Part shown: one piece after another, positions 19,343 to 27,944 of the stretch
How the letters are laid out: each line of letters opens with the position of its first letter
Position numbering within the stretch: the stretch's first letter is position 1
NCBI GenBank assembly: GCA_964627805.1
Contig: CAZVLA010000030.1
Coordinates: 104,826 to 168,825 of the forward strand
Source: CAZAMI01 sp964627805
GTDB lineage: Archaea; Thermoproteota; Thermoprotei_A; Sulfolobales; NBVN01
Length of the DNA stretch: 64,000 nt
Reading direction: 5' to 3'
Notes under the pieces: model-generated
Databases searched by the model: none
What the model was told of the DNA's origin: nothing
The model's input: the letters and a program-made list of their open reading frames with translations, nothing else
Position numbers and translations under genes: made by a program

Positions 19343-19919
19343 TATATTAATAGCCTCAGTAGGTGGGCAGGGAGGTCATACACTTGCTAGAGTACTAGCC
19401 TACGCGGCCGTACTGGAGGGCTATAACGTAAGAGTTGGCGAGTCTTTAGGGATGTCGCAGAGGTACGGCTCAGTTAAGAGCTTCGTTAGGTTAGGTAATG
19501 AGGTGCGGTCACCTACTTTTGGGTATAATGAAGCTAATTACCTAATAGGTCTAGAGTTACTAGAAAGTTTAAGAAATGTGCATTACTTAAGACTTGATGG
19601 TAAGGCATTAGTGGCTTCAGTACTTAAGCCACCATTTATGAGTAGGGATGATTACTTAAGACTACGTAAGGAGGATGTGATACTTAGGTTAAAGCACGTA
19701 CTACGTGATAACTTAGTAATTGTAGATGCTGATGAAGCGATCAAAAGAGTAGGTAATCCTAGAACATTAAACATGGTGTTATTAGGGGCATTTCTATCTG
19801 CGTCCAACTTACTAAGCATCAGAGTAGCTAGTGAAGCAGTAATTCACGTACTACCTAGTAAGTATGTCGAGGACTCATTAAAGGCTTTAAAAACTGGTTA
19901 CTTACTAATGAGGCGGTAG
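19332..19919 (+). CDS. iorB: Indolepyruvate:ferredoxin oxidoreductase beta subunit
   Basis: Gamma-domain subunit (pyruvate:ferredoxin oxidoreductase catalytic domain) that completes IorAB and binds CoA. The N-terminal SVGGQGGHTLARVLA motif and the GESLGMSQRYGSV segment are diagnostic. The 195-residue length is normal. It overlaps iorA by 11 bases, and the next radical SAM gene begins 2 bases after its stop. That gene is therefore co-transcribed, although its role (probably lipoate) differs. Confidence 0.95.
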   Translation: MVVNILIASVGGQGGHTLARVLAYAAVLEGYNVRVGESLGMSQRYGSVKSFVRLGNEVRSPTFGYNEANYLIGLELLESLRNVHYLRLDGKALVASVLKPPFMSRDDYLRLRKEDVILRLKHVLRDNLVIVDADEAIKRVGNPRTLNMVLLGAFLSASNLLSIRVASEAVIHVLPSKYVEDSLKALKTGYLLMRR

Positions 19920-19921
19920 AT

Positions 19922-20785
19922 TTGAAGTTCTTCATACCTAGTAAGTACTACATACCCTTAAGCCTAAGTGGTCAATACTGCGAATTAAATTGCCCTTACT
20001 GCGGAGGTAGGTTCATAAGATTTATGGAGGACGCGTCAACACCTAGTAAATTAATGAATATATTAAGTACTAATTACATGAGGGGGTGCAGGGGGTTCCT
20101 ACTTAGCGGAGGTTTCACGAAAGATGGTTACTTAATAATTAGCAAGGAGCAGTTAAGGATTGTAAAGAGGTTTAAGAAGGATCACCCAGATACTGTAGTT
20201 TCAATTCATTTAGGTGTAGCACCTAAGGAATTAATTGAGATCACTTGGGAGTCTGGTATAGACTACATAGACTTTGAAGTACCTCCTAGTAATGCGTTCA
20301 TAAAATATTACAAGAGAGTTAAGGGGAAGAATGTCAAACATTACATAGACACTATCGAATACGCGATCTCCTTAGGTGGTAAGGATTTCTTAAAGCCTCA
20401 CATAATACTTAACTCTAAGTACTCCTTAATTAGTGATGAGTTAAAGATGATTAATGAATTACGTAACTTAGGACTTAATTTTCTGGTATTACTAATTGAA
20501 ATACGTAATGAGTTAAGGCAGGTATTTAGCCGTGAGGATTTTCAGCGCTTCCTTAAGGTACTTAAGGAAGCGAGGAGATTATTTAGAACGTTATCACTTG
20601 GATGTATGAGACCTCATTCATTCCGTAGGAAATATGATGAAGTAGTTATTAGGTTAGGGCTAGTTGATAGGGTAGCTATTCCGTATAGTAGGTTATTAAA
20701 GAAGTATAATTGCGAAGTGATTTACTCATGCTGTAGTGTAAGTAATGGGAAACTGTATTTATTCCCTAAGACTATTAAAGCTTAG
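19922..20785 (+). CDS. Radical SAM protein, candidate LipS1/LipS2-type lipoyl synthase subunit
   Basis: Radical SAM protein of 287 residues with the cluster motif CxxxCxxC in SGQYCELNCPYCGG and an LLSGGFTKDG segment typical of biotin-synthase-like enzymes. Some archaea lack LipA and make lipoate with two radical SAM proteins, LipS1 and LipS2. This gene, with the radical SAM gene at 22690 and lplA/lplB between them, matches that arrangement, so the call rests partly on context. The TTG start lies 2 bases after iorB. The 3' end overlaps the convergent HAD gene by 11 bases. Which LipS subunit it is cannot be settled here. Confidence 0.7.
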   Translation: MKFFIPSKYYIPLSLSGQYCELNCPYCGGRFIRFMEDASTPSKLMNILSTNYMRGCRGFLLSGGFTKDGYLIISKEQLRIVKRFKKDHPDTVVSIHLGVAPKELIEITWESGIDYIDFEVPPSNAFIKYYKRVKGKNVKHYIDTIEYAISLGGKDFLKPHIILNSKYSLISDELKMINELRNLGLNFLVLLIEIRNELRQVFSREDFQRFLKVLKEARRLFRTLSLGCMRPHSFRRKYDEVVIRLGLVDRVAIPYSRLLKKYNCEVIYSCCSVSNGKLYLFPKTIKA

Positions 20786-21509
20786 TATCATTCACTTTCT
20801 CGATAATATCAATTAACTCAGATAACTTCGTTATTATTACCATACCAGGAATTAAGATGTTGTGAATCTCTTCTTCATCACTATGTCCGAACCTACGCAT
20901 TAAGTCCCTAACATACAGTATTGGGTACCCCACAACTCTAAAGGCGTTTAGGTCCCATGAGGTATCACCTACATACGCGAAATCGCTTAATGGTATATTT
21001 AATAAATGCGATATTCTTTCTAGGATTTCGTACTTTCTCAAGGGATTGACTATACCTACCCCATAAGGCATTAAGTCACCATCATGCTTACTAACTAATT
21101 TATTAACGAACACTTCATCATTACTAAGCCCTAACTCACTCGCTAGATATTTAGCTACTACATCAATGCCAGCACTCACTATGTATACCTTAACTCCGGC
21201 ACTTCTTAATTTATTAATAACGTACCTAGCATCAGGATCGAGCTTAAGATTACTGATTAACCTTCTCCTTAATTCACCAATATTTATTGATCCTCCGTAG
21301 CTACTCATCATTATCTCTAAATCAAGTCTCATCCAATCTTCATAAGTTATTAAGCCTCTAAGGAAAGCCTCAGAAAATCTACAAGCTTTCAACGATGGGT
21401 GTGTACCCATGCACTTATGTAGTAACTCCCACGATGACGTATTGACAGTTAATACACCATCCATATCGAAAGCAACTACTTGGATACCCCTTCCCTGCAA
21501 CGTCTGCAC
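20775..21509 (-). CDS. HAD-superfamily phosphatase, SerB-like
   Basis: HAD hydrolase with nucleophile motif FDMDGVLT near residue 16, a helical cap region (about 25-80), motif II VYIVSAG near 110 and motif IV GDTSWDLNA near 180. This order resembles phosphoserine phosphatases, but the substrate is not known. It is the third gene of a minus-strand set after lplA and lplB and overlaps the end of lplB by about 34 bases, so the start (GTG 21509) may instead be TTG about 9 bases further in. Its presence among lipoate genes may be incidental. Confidence 0.8.
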   Translation of the reverse strand: MQTLQGRGIQVVAFDMDGVLTVNTSSWELLHKCMGTHPSLKACRFSEAFLRGLITYEDWMRLDLEIMMSSYGGSINIGELRRRLISNLKLDPDARYVINKLRSAGVKVYIVSAGIDVVAKYLASELGLSNDEVFVNKLVSKHDGDLMPYGVGIVNPLRKYEILERISHLLNIPLSDFAYVGDTSWDLNAFRVVGYPILYVRDLMRRFGHSDEEEIHNILIPGMVIITKLSELIDIIEKVNDTKL

Positions 21510-21790
21510 CCTTCATTAAGTACCTCCCTTAAAGTACTTAAGAAGTCACTTAATTCTAAACCAGCCAATACTGTGTTGCTTAAGACCTTAATTACCTGCT
21601 TAAGAATTTCCTCACTACATACGTTAAAGCCCTTAATCCTACTCTGCAGTTCATCTATATTCTCCGGAGGATATGCGAAAAAGTCACCGCTTACAACTAA
21701 GTCTTTAATGATGCAGTCATTACTTACTCTAACTACTAGATTAAGTAACTTACCTTGGGGCTTCTTAAAACTTTTACTAAATTCAATCAT
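21476..21790 (-). CDS. lplB: Lipoate-protein ligase C-terminal domain protein
   Basis: Stand-alone accessory domain of archaeal bipartite lipoate-protein ligase, as first seen in Thermoplasma LplA/LplB. KPQGKLLNLVVRVSN and SGDFFAYPPENIDELQSRI match the C-terminal ligase domain, which is needed for the lipoyl-AMP-forming step. It lies just after lplA in the same operon. The ATG at 21790 is preferred over an in-frame GTG at 21799. The C-terminal Cys pair (CRRC) is a local feature without a known role. Confidence 0.85.
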   Translation of the reverse strand: MIEFSKSFKKPQGKLLNLVVRVSNDCIIKDLVVSGDFFAYPPENIDELQSRIKGFNVCSEEILKQVIKVLSNTVLAGLELSDFLSTLREVLNEGCRRCREGVSK

Positions 21791-21802
21791 GTTTAACACT
21801 CT

Positions 21803-22555
21803 CTAAGGTCTTAAGTAATTCCACCCATGAGAGGTATACTTCCACTTTAAAGACCTAGCTAGTACTAGTTCAGCATCACTTAGTTTAGAGGGCACTAGCT
21901 CAGCATTTAATGCGTCACTAAATCCCTTAATTAAAGCCTTAATTACTTCATCCTTACTAATCCTACGTCCTAAATAATTAGATACTGTCGTTACTCTCTC
22001 CCTAATGGATTTAATGCCTTTCTCCCTTAACTTAGGGGCAGGAGGTGCTAAGGCGTTACATAAGACATCTAAGTCAGTATTGTACATCAAGGTACCGTGT
22101 TGCAGAACAACACCCAACCTCCTCAATTGAGCCTGTCCAGAAACCTTCTTACCGTTAATGACTACGTCATTTAATGGTTTAAACTCAGCAGGTGCTCCTA
22201 AGTACCTAATAGCCCTAACAACGCCCTCAGTAATGACCCTAAACGACTCTTCAATATTCTTAGGTATTAGATCCTCAGACAAAACCAATGAGTAAGTTAC
22301 TTCACCAAACTCATCATGGTATACGGCACCACCTCCAGTAGGTCTCCTAACTACTGGTATACCCTTACTACGTACGTAATCGATATTAACTACTTGGCTT
22401 AATGATTGGAAGTAACCTATAGTTATGGTTGATGGCTTGAATACATAGAGTCTTAAGGTATTGGGTATAGCATTAACGGATCTCAAGATAAGCATAGCCT
22501 CATCTAACGCCATATTAAAGGCACCGTTATGACCGTTATCGATTATTAACCTCAT
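21803..22555 (-). CDS. lplA: Lipoate-protein ligase A, catalytic domain
   Basis: Attaches lipoate to lysines of carrier proteins such as GcvH or E2 in the cytoplasm. Visible signatures are FNMALDEAML, the VVRRPTGGGAVYHD lipoyl-AMP loop near residue 70, and the NDVVINGKKVSGQAQ motif with the catalytic Lys. The 250-residue length matches the archaeal large subunit without the C-terminal domain, which is supplied by lplB next door. ATG 22555 is chosen because homologous proteins begin at the following MRLIID-like strand. The frame is open to a TTG at 22597, giving 14 extra residues. Confidence 0.92.
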   Translation of the reverse strand: MRLIIDNGHNGAFNMALDEAMLILRSVNAIPNTLRLYVFKPSTITIGYFQSLSQVVNIDYVRSKGIPVVRRPTGGGAVYHDEFGEVTYSLVLSEDLIPKNIEESFRVITEGVVRAIRYLGAPAEFKPLNDVVINGKKVSGQAQLRRLGVVLQHGTLMYNTDLDVLCNALAPPAPKLREKGIKSIRERVTTVSNYLGRRISKDEVIKALIKGFSDALNAELVPSKLSDAELVLARSLKWKYTSHGWNYLRP

Positions 22556-22689
22556 CCTAATCCTGCCCAAGCAACTAACCCAATACCTTATTGCCAAGGT
22601 GCCTTAAAATGCATAGAGTCAGTAGTGTTTACTGAAGGATTAACTTAAACTAACTTTCTAGTGAGTTATTTACACTGGGGGGAGCGTTA

Positions 22690-23667
22690 CTGAAGGTTAG
22701 GGCATCTCTAGGTACGTTAGTGGCTCTAGGTATAACTAACTGCCTTTGTGACGCATTACCAACAACAGCTTACTTACTGCAATACAGCATAAATGGGTGT
22801 TCAGCTTCATGCACCTACTGTCCGCAATCACGTAGTTCCAGATCAAGAAGAGACCTACTCTCTAGAGTCATCTGGCCTGAGGTGGACCTAGACGTCATTA
22901 GTAAGAAACTACCTCATTGTAGTATGTTAAGGAGAGTATGCGTTCAAACAGTGATTAAGAGGGATTTCATTAACGAGTTAGTTGATATATTGTTAAATAT
23001 ATCAAGCATTAATAAACATATATCAACAGCCATTACGCCAGTACCTAGGAACGTACTCATTGAATTAATTAGTCACGGCGTCGATCACTTAGGAGTAGGT
23101 CTTGACGCATCAAGTAAGGAGTTATTTATGAAAGTTAAGAAGCCGTACACATGGAGGAAGTACTGGAGATTCATTCATGAAGCGGTAAAGGTATTTGGTG
23201 ACTGGAACGTAACGGTACATTTGATAGTAGGTTTAGGTGAGGGTATTAACGACTTAATAGATACTATACGCCGTATTAAGTCATTAAATGCTAATGTAGC
23301 ACTCTTCGCCTTTACACCAATTAAAGGTACTGAATTAGGTAGTTTACGTAACTATCCTAACATAATGTACTACCGCTTAGTTCAATTAATTACTAAGTTA
23401 ATTTACGACGGTCATAACCCGAGTGACTTCTTACTAGTAAGTAGAGGAAAGGCATTTGTTAAGAGGGACTTTATCTCGTACGATAGTGATTTCCTAAGGG
23501 AGCTACTATTAACTCGGGGGTGTCCTTACTGTAATAGACCCTTTTATAATGAGGTGCCTGGTAAGGAACTCTACAACTTCCCTAATGAGGAGCTAATCAT
23601 GAAATATAAGGACTTAATTATTCATGAATTAGAAAGAATGGTCCATGAAGGTGTTAAGATTGTATGA
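22690..23667 (+). CDS. Biotin-synthase-like radical SAM protein, candidate LipS subunit
   Basis: Radical SAM protein with GCSASCTYCPQS (CxxxCxxC) and a C-terminal Cys pair in RGCPYCNRPF that could hold an auxiliary cluster. With the gene at 19922 it is the best candidate for the two-protein archaeal lipoyl synthase. The first canonical in-frame start is GTG 22720. The frame is open for 13 codons upstream and reads KVRASLGTLVALGI, which looks like the family's N-terminus. CTG 22690 lies 5 bases after GGGGGGAG, so initiation at CTG is proposed. lplA is divergent, and the next radical SAM gene overlaps the 3' end by 23 bases. Confidence 0.75.
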   Translation: MKVRASLGTLVALGITNCLCDALPTTAYLLQYSINGCSASCTYCPQSRSSRSRRDLLSRVIWPEVDLDVISKKLPHCSMLRRVCVQTVIKRDFINELVDILLNISSINKHISTAITPVPRNVLIELISHGVDHLGVGLDASSKELFMKVKKPYTWRKYWRFIHEAVKVFGDWNVTVHLIVGLGEGINDLIDTIRRIKSLNANVALFAFTPIKGTELGSLRNYPNIMYYRLVQLITKLIYDGHNPSDFLLVSRGKAFVKRDFISYDSDFLRELLLTRGCPYCNRPFYNEVPGKELYNFPNEELIMKYKDLIIHELERMVHEGVKIV

Positions 23668-24451
23668 CCCTATCGACCTCCTCAATAAAGTTACTAAGGA
23701 GGTAATTAGGATCGAGGGCGGTGAGGAGTTAAGGGCTTACTTTAGATTTAGGAGGGATAGGTGGTATGGGGGTATCGTTACAGGTGATGTTATCGGATGC
23801 AACCTTAGGTGTAGGTTTTGCTGGGCATACTACTTTACTTGGGGACTTAAACTACTTAAAGATAAGGTAATGTTCTTAAGTCCGCATGAGGTAGCATCTA
23901 GACTAATAGCTTTAGCTCGTAAGTATGGATTGAAGCAAGCTAGATTAAGTGGTGGTGAACCAACGATAGGTTTTAATCATATGATTAAAGTTACTAAAGA
24001 GCTAATAGAGAACGGGGTTAAGGTAGTTATAGAAACTAATGGGTTACTGATAGGGATGAGGAAGGACTACGCTAAAGAACTAGCTTCCTTCAGTAATGAT
24101 GGTATAGAGATTAGGATATCAATTAAGGGTGCATCACCTAAGGAGTTCGAGCTACTGACAGGAGCTAACGGTAAGTACTGGTGGGTACAGATTAATGCAT
24201 TAGAGAACCTAGTTAATTACGGATTAAGACCAGGTGATGAGGTCTATCCAGCAGTAATGCTTAGCTTCTCAAATAAAGAAAGTTATGAGGAGCTGATCAA
24301 GTTACTGAGGAGTATTAGTAAGGAGTTCGTTGAGTCGCTGGATGAGGAATACGTGATCATGTATGATCATGTGAAGAAGTTATTAAGAAGGTACGGATTA
24401 GTACCCAAGAAGTACTTCACACCTAATAACATACCTAAGGAAATGATATAA
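23645..24451 (+). CDS. Radical SAM protein, unknown substrate
   Basis: Radical SAM core with CNLRCRFCWAYYF (CxxxCxxCW), LSGGEPTIGF and a TNG strand end, in the style of activating or MoaA-like enzymes; no SPASM cluster follows. The 268 residues do not match a family I can name with certainty. It overlaps the upstream candidate lipoyl synthase gene by 23 bases, so the two are co-transcribed. A TTG at 23660 behind GAAGGTG is an alternative start. A role in lipoate assembly or in the same operon's chemistry is possible but only inferred from position. Confidence 0.75.
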   Translation: MKVLRLYDPIDLLNKVTKEVIRIEGGEELRAYFRFRRDRWYGGIVTGDVIGCNLRCRFCWAYYFTWGLKLLKDKVMFLSPHEVASRLIALARKYGLKQARLSGGEPTIGFNHMIKVTKELIENGVKVVIETNGLLIGMRKDYAKELASFSNDGIEIRISIKGASPKEFELLTGANGKYWWVQINALENLVNYGLRPGDEVYPAVMLSFSNKESYEELIKLLRSISKEFVESLDEEYVIMYDHVKKLLRRYGLVPKKYFTPNNIPKEMI

Positions 24452-24473
24452 CGATAGTTTTTACTCAGTAAGC

Positions 24474-25463
24474 TTAGGTGTCACTATTGCCTACCTTAGA
24501 ACTTAAGTAATTCATTAATACCTTCTCAATGCACCACTTAATGCGTACTAAGTAGGTACTTAGGTAAGAAGCTCTATTACTAAGTAATTTATCAATAACA
24601 TAAGCCATAGTTTGTACATAGCCACTTAATTCACCAAATAAGTGTATGCTCTGTCCTGTTAAGCACCTAATACTTAAGGAACATCTATTACATTCAGGTC
24701 CATACCTTAAGCATAAGTGCTTATTGGGTATTAGTAACCCTTTACTAGATAGGTAATTAATTAATCCTGTGTACTTCAGAAATCTCAGGTAGTGAATGTC
24801 GGAGGGTGTAAATAATCCGGATGTAGTTGTGAAGAGTAGGTAAGAGTCGGCTACTTTAGGACCTACGTACTTAACTTTAAGTAATTTACCCCTTATTCTC
24901 CAAGGATGATCTAAAGTATTTAATCCAGCAATACTTTCTAATGAATCTAGAACTTCATTTAATTGCTTTAATTGATAACTACTACCAACTTCTAGTAAAC
25001 ACTCCCTGTTTAAGTTGAGGTCCCTACTTAAGCATTTAGTTAATATTTTTTCAACCCACTTAATCACATTTAAGTGGTAATCAGTTCTCCTAGATAAGAA
25101 CGTGGCGAGTAATATAGGTAGCCTCTCTATGGGGTTGATCACTAATCTGAGACCTTTAAGGCACATCATTAATTCCTTAATTAAATCCCTTACTTCATTA
25201 CGTAGCCCTATACGCTTAAGCATATTTACTGGATCATACCAAGCACCGCACCATAACTTAATTAATTCTTCATCATCACATATGTTACCCTCGCAGATTA
25301 ACTCACCATTACGTACGTAGATTACCGTACCCCTACCTACACCCCAGTACTTAACCCAAGTATTGCGGCTTATTCTCTTAAACATTACTGAGGCAAAGCT
25401 GGGATACATTGAGAGGTCTAAATCAATATTAAATCTGTACTTAACTATCTTCCTACTCAACAT
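24474..25463 (-). CDS. HhH-GPD DNA glycosylase with Fe-S loop
   Basis: Base-excision repair glycosylase of the OGG1/AlkA/endonuclease III superfamily. The helix-hairpin-helix is VKYVGPKVADSYLLF near residue 202; its Lys is in the position of the OGG1 Schiff-base Lys, and the catalytic Asp is in FTPSDIHYLRF. A C-terminal C-x6-C-x2-C-x5-C loop (from HLCLRYGPEC) has exactly the endonuclease III 4Fe-4S spacing. Both lyase Lys and Fe-S loop are present, so the enzyme is probably bifunctional; its target base is unknown. It is convergent with the radical SAM pair and lies 11 bases after ribC. Confidence 0.75.
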   Translation of the reverse strand: MLSRKIVKYRFNIDLDLSMYPSFASVMFKRISRNTWVKYWGVGRGTVIYVRNGELICEGNICDDEELIKLWCGAWYDPVNMLKRIGLRNEVRDLIKELMMCLKGLRLVINPIERLPILLATFLSRRTDYHLNVIKWVEKILTKCLSRDLNLNRECLLEVGSSYQLKQLNEVLDSLESIAGLNTLDHPWRIRGKLLKVKYVGPKVADSYLLFTTTSGLFTPSDIHYLRFLKYTGLINYLSSKGLLIPNKHLCLRYGPECNRCSLSIRCLTGQSIHLFGELSGYVQTMAYVIDKLLSNRASYLSTYLVRIKWCIEKVLMNYLSSKVGNSDT

Positions 25464-25474
25464 TCATAACCAAG

Positions 25475-25945
25475 TTACTCTCTTATAGGTCCTATATCTG
25501 GGTACCCCTGCCTAAGACCCTTACCAGCATATCTCCTAAGTCCCTCACCACCCTTGGTAAGTAGTATTACCAAGTTACGTGCGTGCTTTGATGCCCTATC
25601 AATTGCTATCCTCAGTAATTCCTCATCGCTTTCAGCCTCATCCTCATGCACGGTCACATCTATTACATGCTTATTAGTTAGGAGCTGAACTAACTGTAGC
25701 GACATACTAGATACTACGTAGGATAGCTTATCGGTTAGGGTCTTACCAACCCACCCAAGAGTTATTACTCCCTCACATCCGAACTCCTCTATAAGTTTCT
25801 TAGCAGCTACGGGTATGTCCTTAATGCCTGGTACGGTATATCTAATTACTTTAGCACTCGGTAATTCTCTTTTAATTACTTCCTCAGCGACTTTACCCAT
25901 ATCAACCCTAGCGAATGTAGTATCTACTATACCTACCCTAATCAT
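25475..25945 (-). CDS. ribC: Archaeal riboflavin synthase
   Basis: Dismutates two lumazines to riboflavin. The 156-residue archaeal type is related to lumazine synthase rather than to bacterial RibE. VGIVDTTFARVDMG at the N-terminus, VITLGWVGKT in the middle and VTVHEDEAESDEELL towards the C-terminus are characteristic. The start overlaps the stop of the upstream aminopeptidase gene (ATGA), so the two are co-transcribed. Confidence 0.92.
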   Translation of the reverse strand: MIRVGIVDTTFARVDMGKVAEEVIKRELPSAKVIRYTVPGIKDIPVAAKKLIEEFGCEGVITLGWVGKTLTDKLSYVVSSMSLQLVQLLTNKHVIDVTVHEDEAESDEELLRIAIDRASKHARNLVILLTKGGEGLRRYAGKGLRQGYPDIGPIRE

Positions 25946-27048
25946 ATTACTTCCCTTACGAACCTCCCGTTCTCATAAATCACATCGCCGTCAGCCAATA
26001 CCTTACCATCCCTCATATCTCTTATCATGTCCCAGTGGATCGATGATTTATTCTTACCTCCGGTCTTCGGGTATGCAGAACCTAGTGCTATATGTATCGT
26101 ACCACCTATTTTCTCATCGAACAGTATTGACTTAGTGAACTTAGTTATGTCATAGTTAAGACCGAACGCTACCTCACCGACTCTCTTAGCTCCTTCATCC
26201 GTACTTAAGATCTTCTTAAGGAATTCCTCACCCCTAACAGCCTTAGCCTCAGTAACTACACCCCTACTAAACCTTAACCTAACACCCTCAACCTCAACAC
26301 CACTCCAAATTGCTGGGTACGTAAATGTTATTACACCCTCAACGCTATCCTCGTGAGGCGCTGAGAAAACCTCACCGCCAGGCATGTTGTTCTTACCGTC
26401 ATCATTCACCCAAGTCCTACCTCCAACCTTAAGTAGGAGGTCCGTATCGTTACCTATGAACCTAAGCTCATCAACCTTACTGAGTAAGTTAGCTACTCTA
26501 TCCTGGAACTCAGCCTGCCTCATCCATTCCTTAATGGGATCTCGAGTATGTAGCTTAAGGGCCTTAAACACGAATTCCCTGTAGTCTATTAAGCTCATAC
26601 CAGCTTCCTGTGCTAGTGAAGGTACGGGGTAGGCAGTCACTACCCACCTTAACTTACCCTCGCTCTCTCTCCTAAGGAATATCTCAGTTAATTTCCTATT
26701 AGTTCTTGAGTGCAGGGCTATCCTCTGAGGGTCAATACCGACTAAAGGTTTGGAGTGTCTAGGACCTAGCACGGTTATTATTACATCTATATTCTCCATA
26801 AGATACTCGTTAATCCTAGAGTAATACTCTAGTAGTTCCTTAGGTGAGTACCTAAAGAATATCTCCGTTAACTCATCGTCTCTAACCTCTAATCTAGGGT
26901 ATGCACACTTCTCAATAACTGCCCTCCATAGGTACTTAACGAAGTCATAAGCTTCGATCCCGACCCTAATAAGGACCTCATCGAACTTCTTAATACCTAC
27001 GCAGTAATTAACTAGTAAGTTAGCGAACTTACGATTAACCTCACCCAC
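25942..27048 (-). CDS. M29-family (thermophilic) aminopeptidase
   Basis: Metallo-aminopeptidase of the AmpS/PepS family, releasing N-terminal residues from peptides in the cytoplasm. Metal-binding segments are visible near the C-terminal half: NMPGGEVFSAPHEDSVEG, AFGLNYDI and SIHWDMIRDM, the last two including the Glu/Asp/His ligands. The 368-residue length is typical. GTG 27048 follows GGGGAG by 5 bases. It overlaps ribC by four bases. With the Dpp transporter and GDH it fits growth on peptides. Confidence 0.9.
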   Translation of the reverse strand: MGEVNRKFANLLVNYCVGIKKFDEVLIRVGIEAYDFVKYLWRAVIEKCAYPRLEVRDDELTEIFFRYSPKELLEYYSRINEYLMENIDVIITVLGPRHSKPLVGIDPQRIALHSRTNRKLTEIFLRRESEGKLRWVVTAYPVPSLAQEAGMSLIDYREFVFKALKLHTRDPIKEWMRQAEFQDRVANLLSKVDELRFIGNDTDLLLKVGGRTWVNDDGKNNMPGGEVFSAPHEDSVEGVITFTYPAIWSGVEVEGVRLRFSRGVVTEAKAVRGEEFLKKILSTDEGAKRVGEVAFGLNYDITKFTKSILFDEKIGGTIHIALGSAYPKTGGKNKSSIHWDMIRDMRDGKVLADGDVIYENGRFVREVI

Positions 27049-27103
27049 AACAACTCCCCATAGGTATTTAGATGGGGTATTATACGTTTTTAGTTGGGTA
27101 GTA

Positions 27104-27847
27104 ATGACTGAGAAACTTAAGTTAAGCGTAGGTAATGAGTGGTACAGAGTACTTAGCTACCCTAGATATAGTAGGGAGCGAGTAAGGTCAATTATCTCAG
27201 AACTAAGTAGATGCGGTATTACCGAACTAATAAACTACGGTAGTTTAAGATTAGGGAAAGTTAATGTGGTTGGTCGAGGTCATTCCTCAGTAATCGTTTT
27301 AGGAAGGCACGTAAGGTACGGCGTAGTAGCCATAAAAATTAGGAGAGTAGACTCGAAAACTGACTCGTTAATTACTGAATGTACGTTAATGAAGAGAGGG
27401 TACCCTGTCACACCTAAGGTATATTACTGCTCCGATGACGTGATTGTTAGAGAGTACGTTAGAGGTATTGAGTTAGGTGAGTTAGTAGATAGGCTAAGTA
27501 ATTGCGTTGAAGCATCCTTACTAACATTGAGTGTGTTAACATCAGCTCTATGGCTTGACATTAGGAGTGTGGATCATAAGGAACTTTCAAGACCTGAGAA
27601 ACATATTATAATATCTGAGGGGTTAATGGCTCGAGTGATAGATTTAGAGAGTGCATCACTACGGTTTGGGCATAATGTATGTAGGGTTGCTTCGTGGCTA
27701 CTACTACGTAGGAGATTAATTAGTAAACTATGTAGTAATGTGGTGAAGGATGATGAGGTAATTAATTTACTAAGATCCTATAAGAGGAATCCACTCAATC
27801 ACTTTATAGATCTATTTAGGGTAATTAGCGAATATGTCGTTAAGTGA
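27104..27847 (+). CDS. Predicted archaeal Ser/Thr protein kinase
   Basis: Small atypical kinase of 247 residues. The Gly-rich loop is VGRGHSSVIVLG near residue 58, the ATP Lys is in VVAIKIRR, the catalytic loop is probably SVDHKELSRPEKHI near 160, and VIDLESASL stands in the DFG place. This pattern resembles the COG2112-type predicted kinases and the Bud32/RIO group. Substrates are unknown. A TATT-ATAC promoter box at 27078-27085 is the right distance for a leaderless start at the ATG. It is divergent from the aminopeptidase and lies upstream of gdhA. Confidence 0.8.
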   Translation: MTEKLKLSVGNEWYRVLSYPRYSRERVRSIISELSRCGITELINYGSLRLGKVNVVGRGHSSVIVLGRHVRYGVVAIKIRRVDSKTDSLITECTLMKRGYPVTPKVYYCSDDVIVREYVRGIELGELVDRLSNCVEASLLTLSVLTSALWLDIRSVDHKELSRPEKHIIISEGLMARVIDLESASLRFGHNVCRVASWLLLRRRLISKLCSNVVKDDEVINLLRSYKRNPLNHFIDLFRVISEYVVK

Positions 27848-27874
27848 GCATGTTTATATCAGTTTAAATCTCTG

Positions 27875-27886
27875 AAACAATTGTTT
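27875..27886. promoter_or_regulatory. 12-bp palindrome upstream of the gdhA TATA box
   Basis: AAACAATTGTTT is a perfect palindrome ending 17 bases before the gdhA TATA box, the usual place for an archaeal activator site. The binding protein is unknown. Confidence 0.4.
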
Positions 27887-27903
27887 TTACATTAAGGTTA
27901 AGA

Positions 27904-27911
27904 TTTAAAAT
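27904..27911 (+). promoter_or_regulatory. TATA box of gdhA
   Basis: TTTAAAAT centred at 27908 predicts transcription start near 27934, between the in-frame GTG codons at 27930/27933 and the ATG at 27945. Confidence 0.55.
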
Positions 27912-27944
27912 AGGTACTGAATATTTTACGTGGTGGGTACGAAA

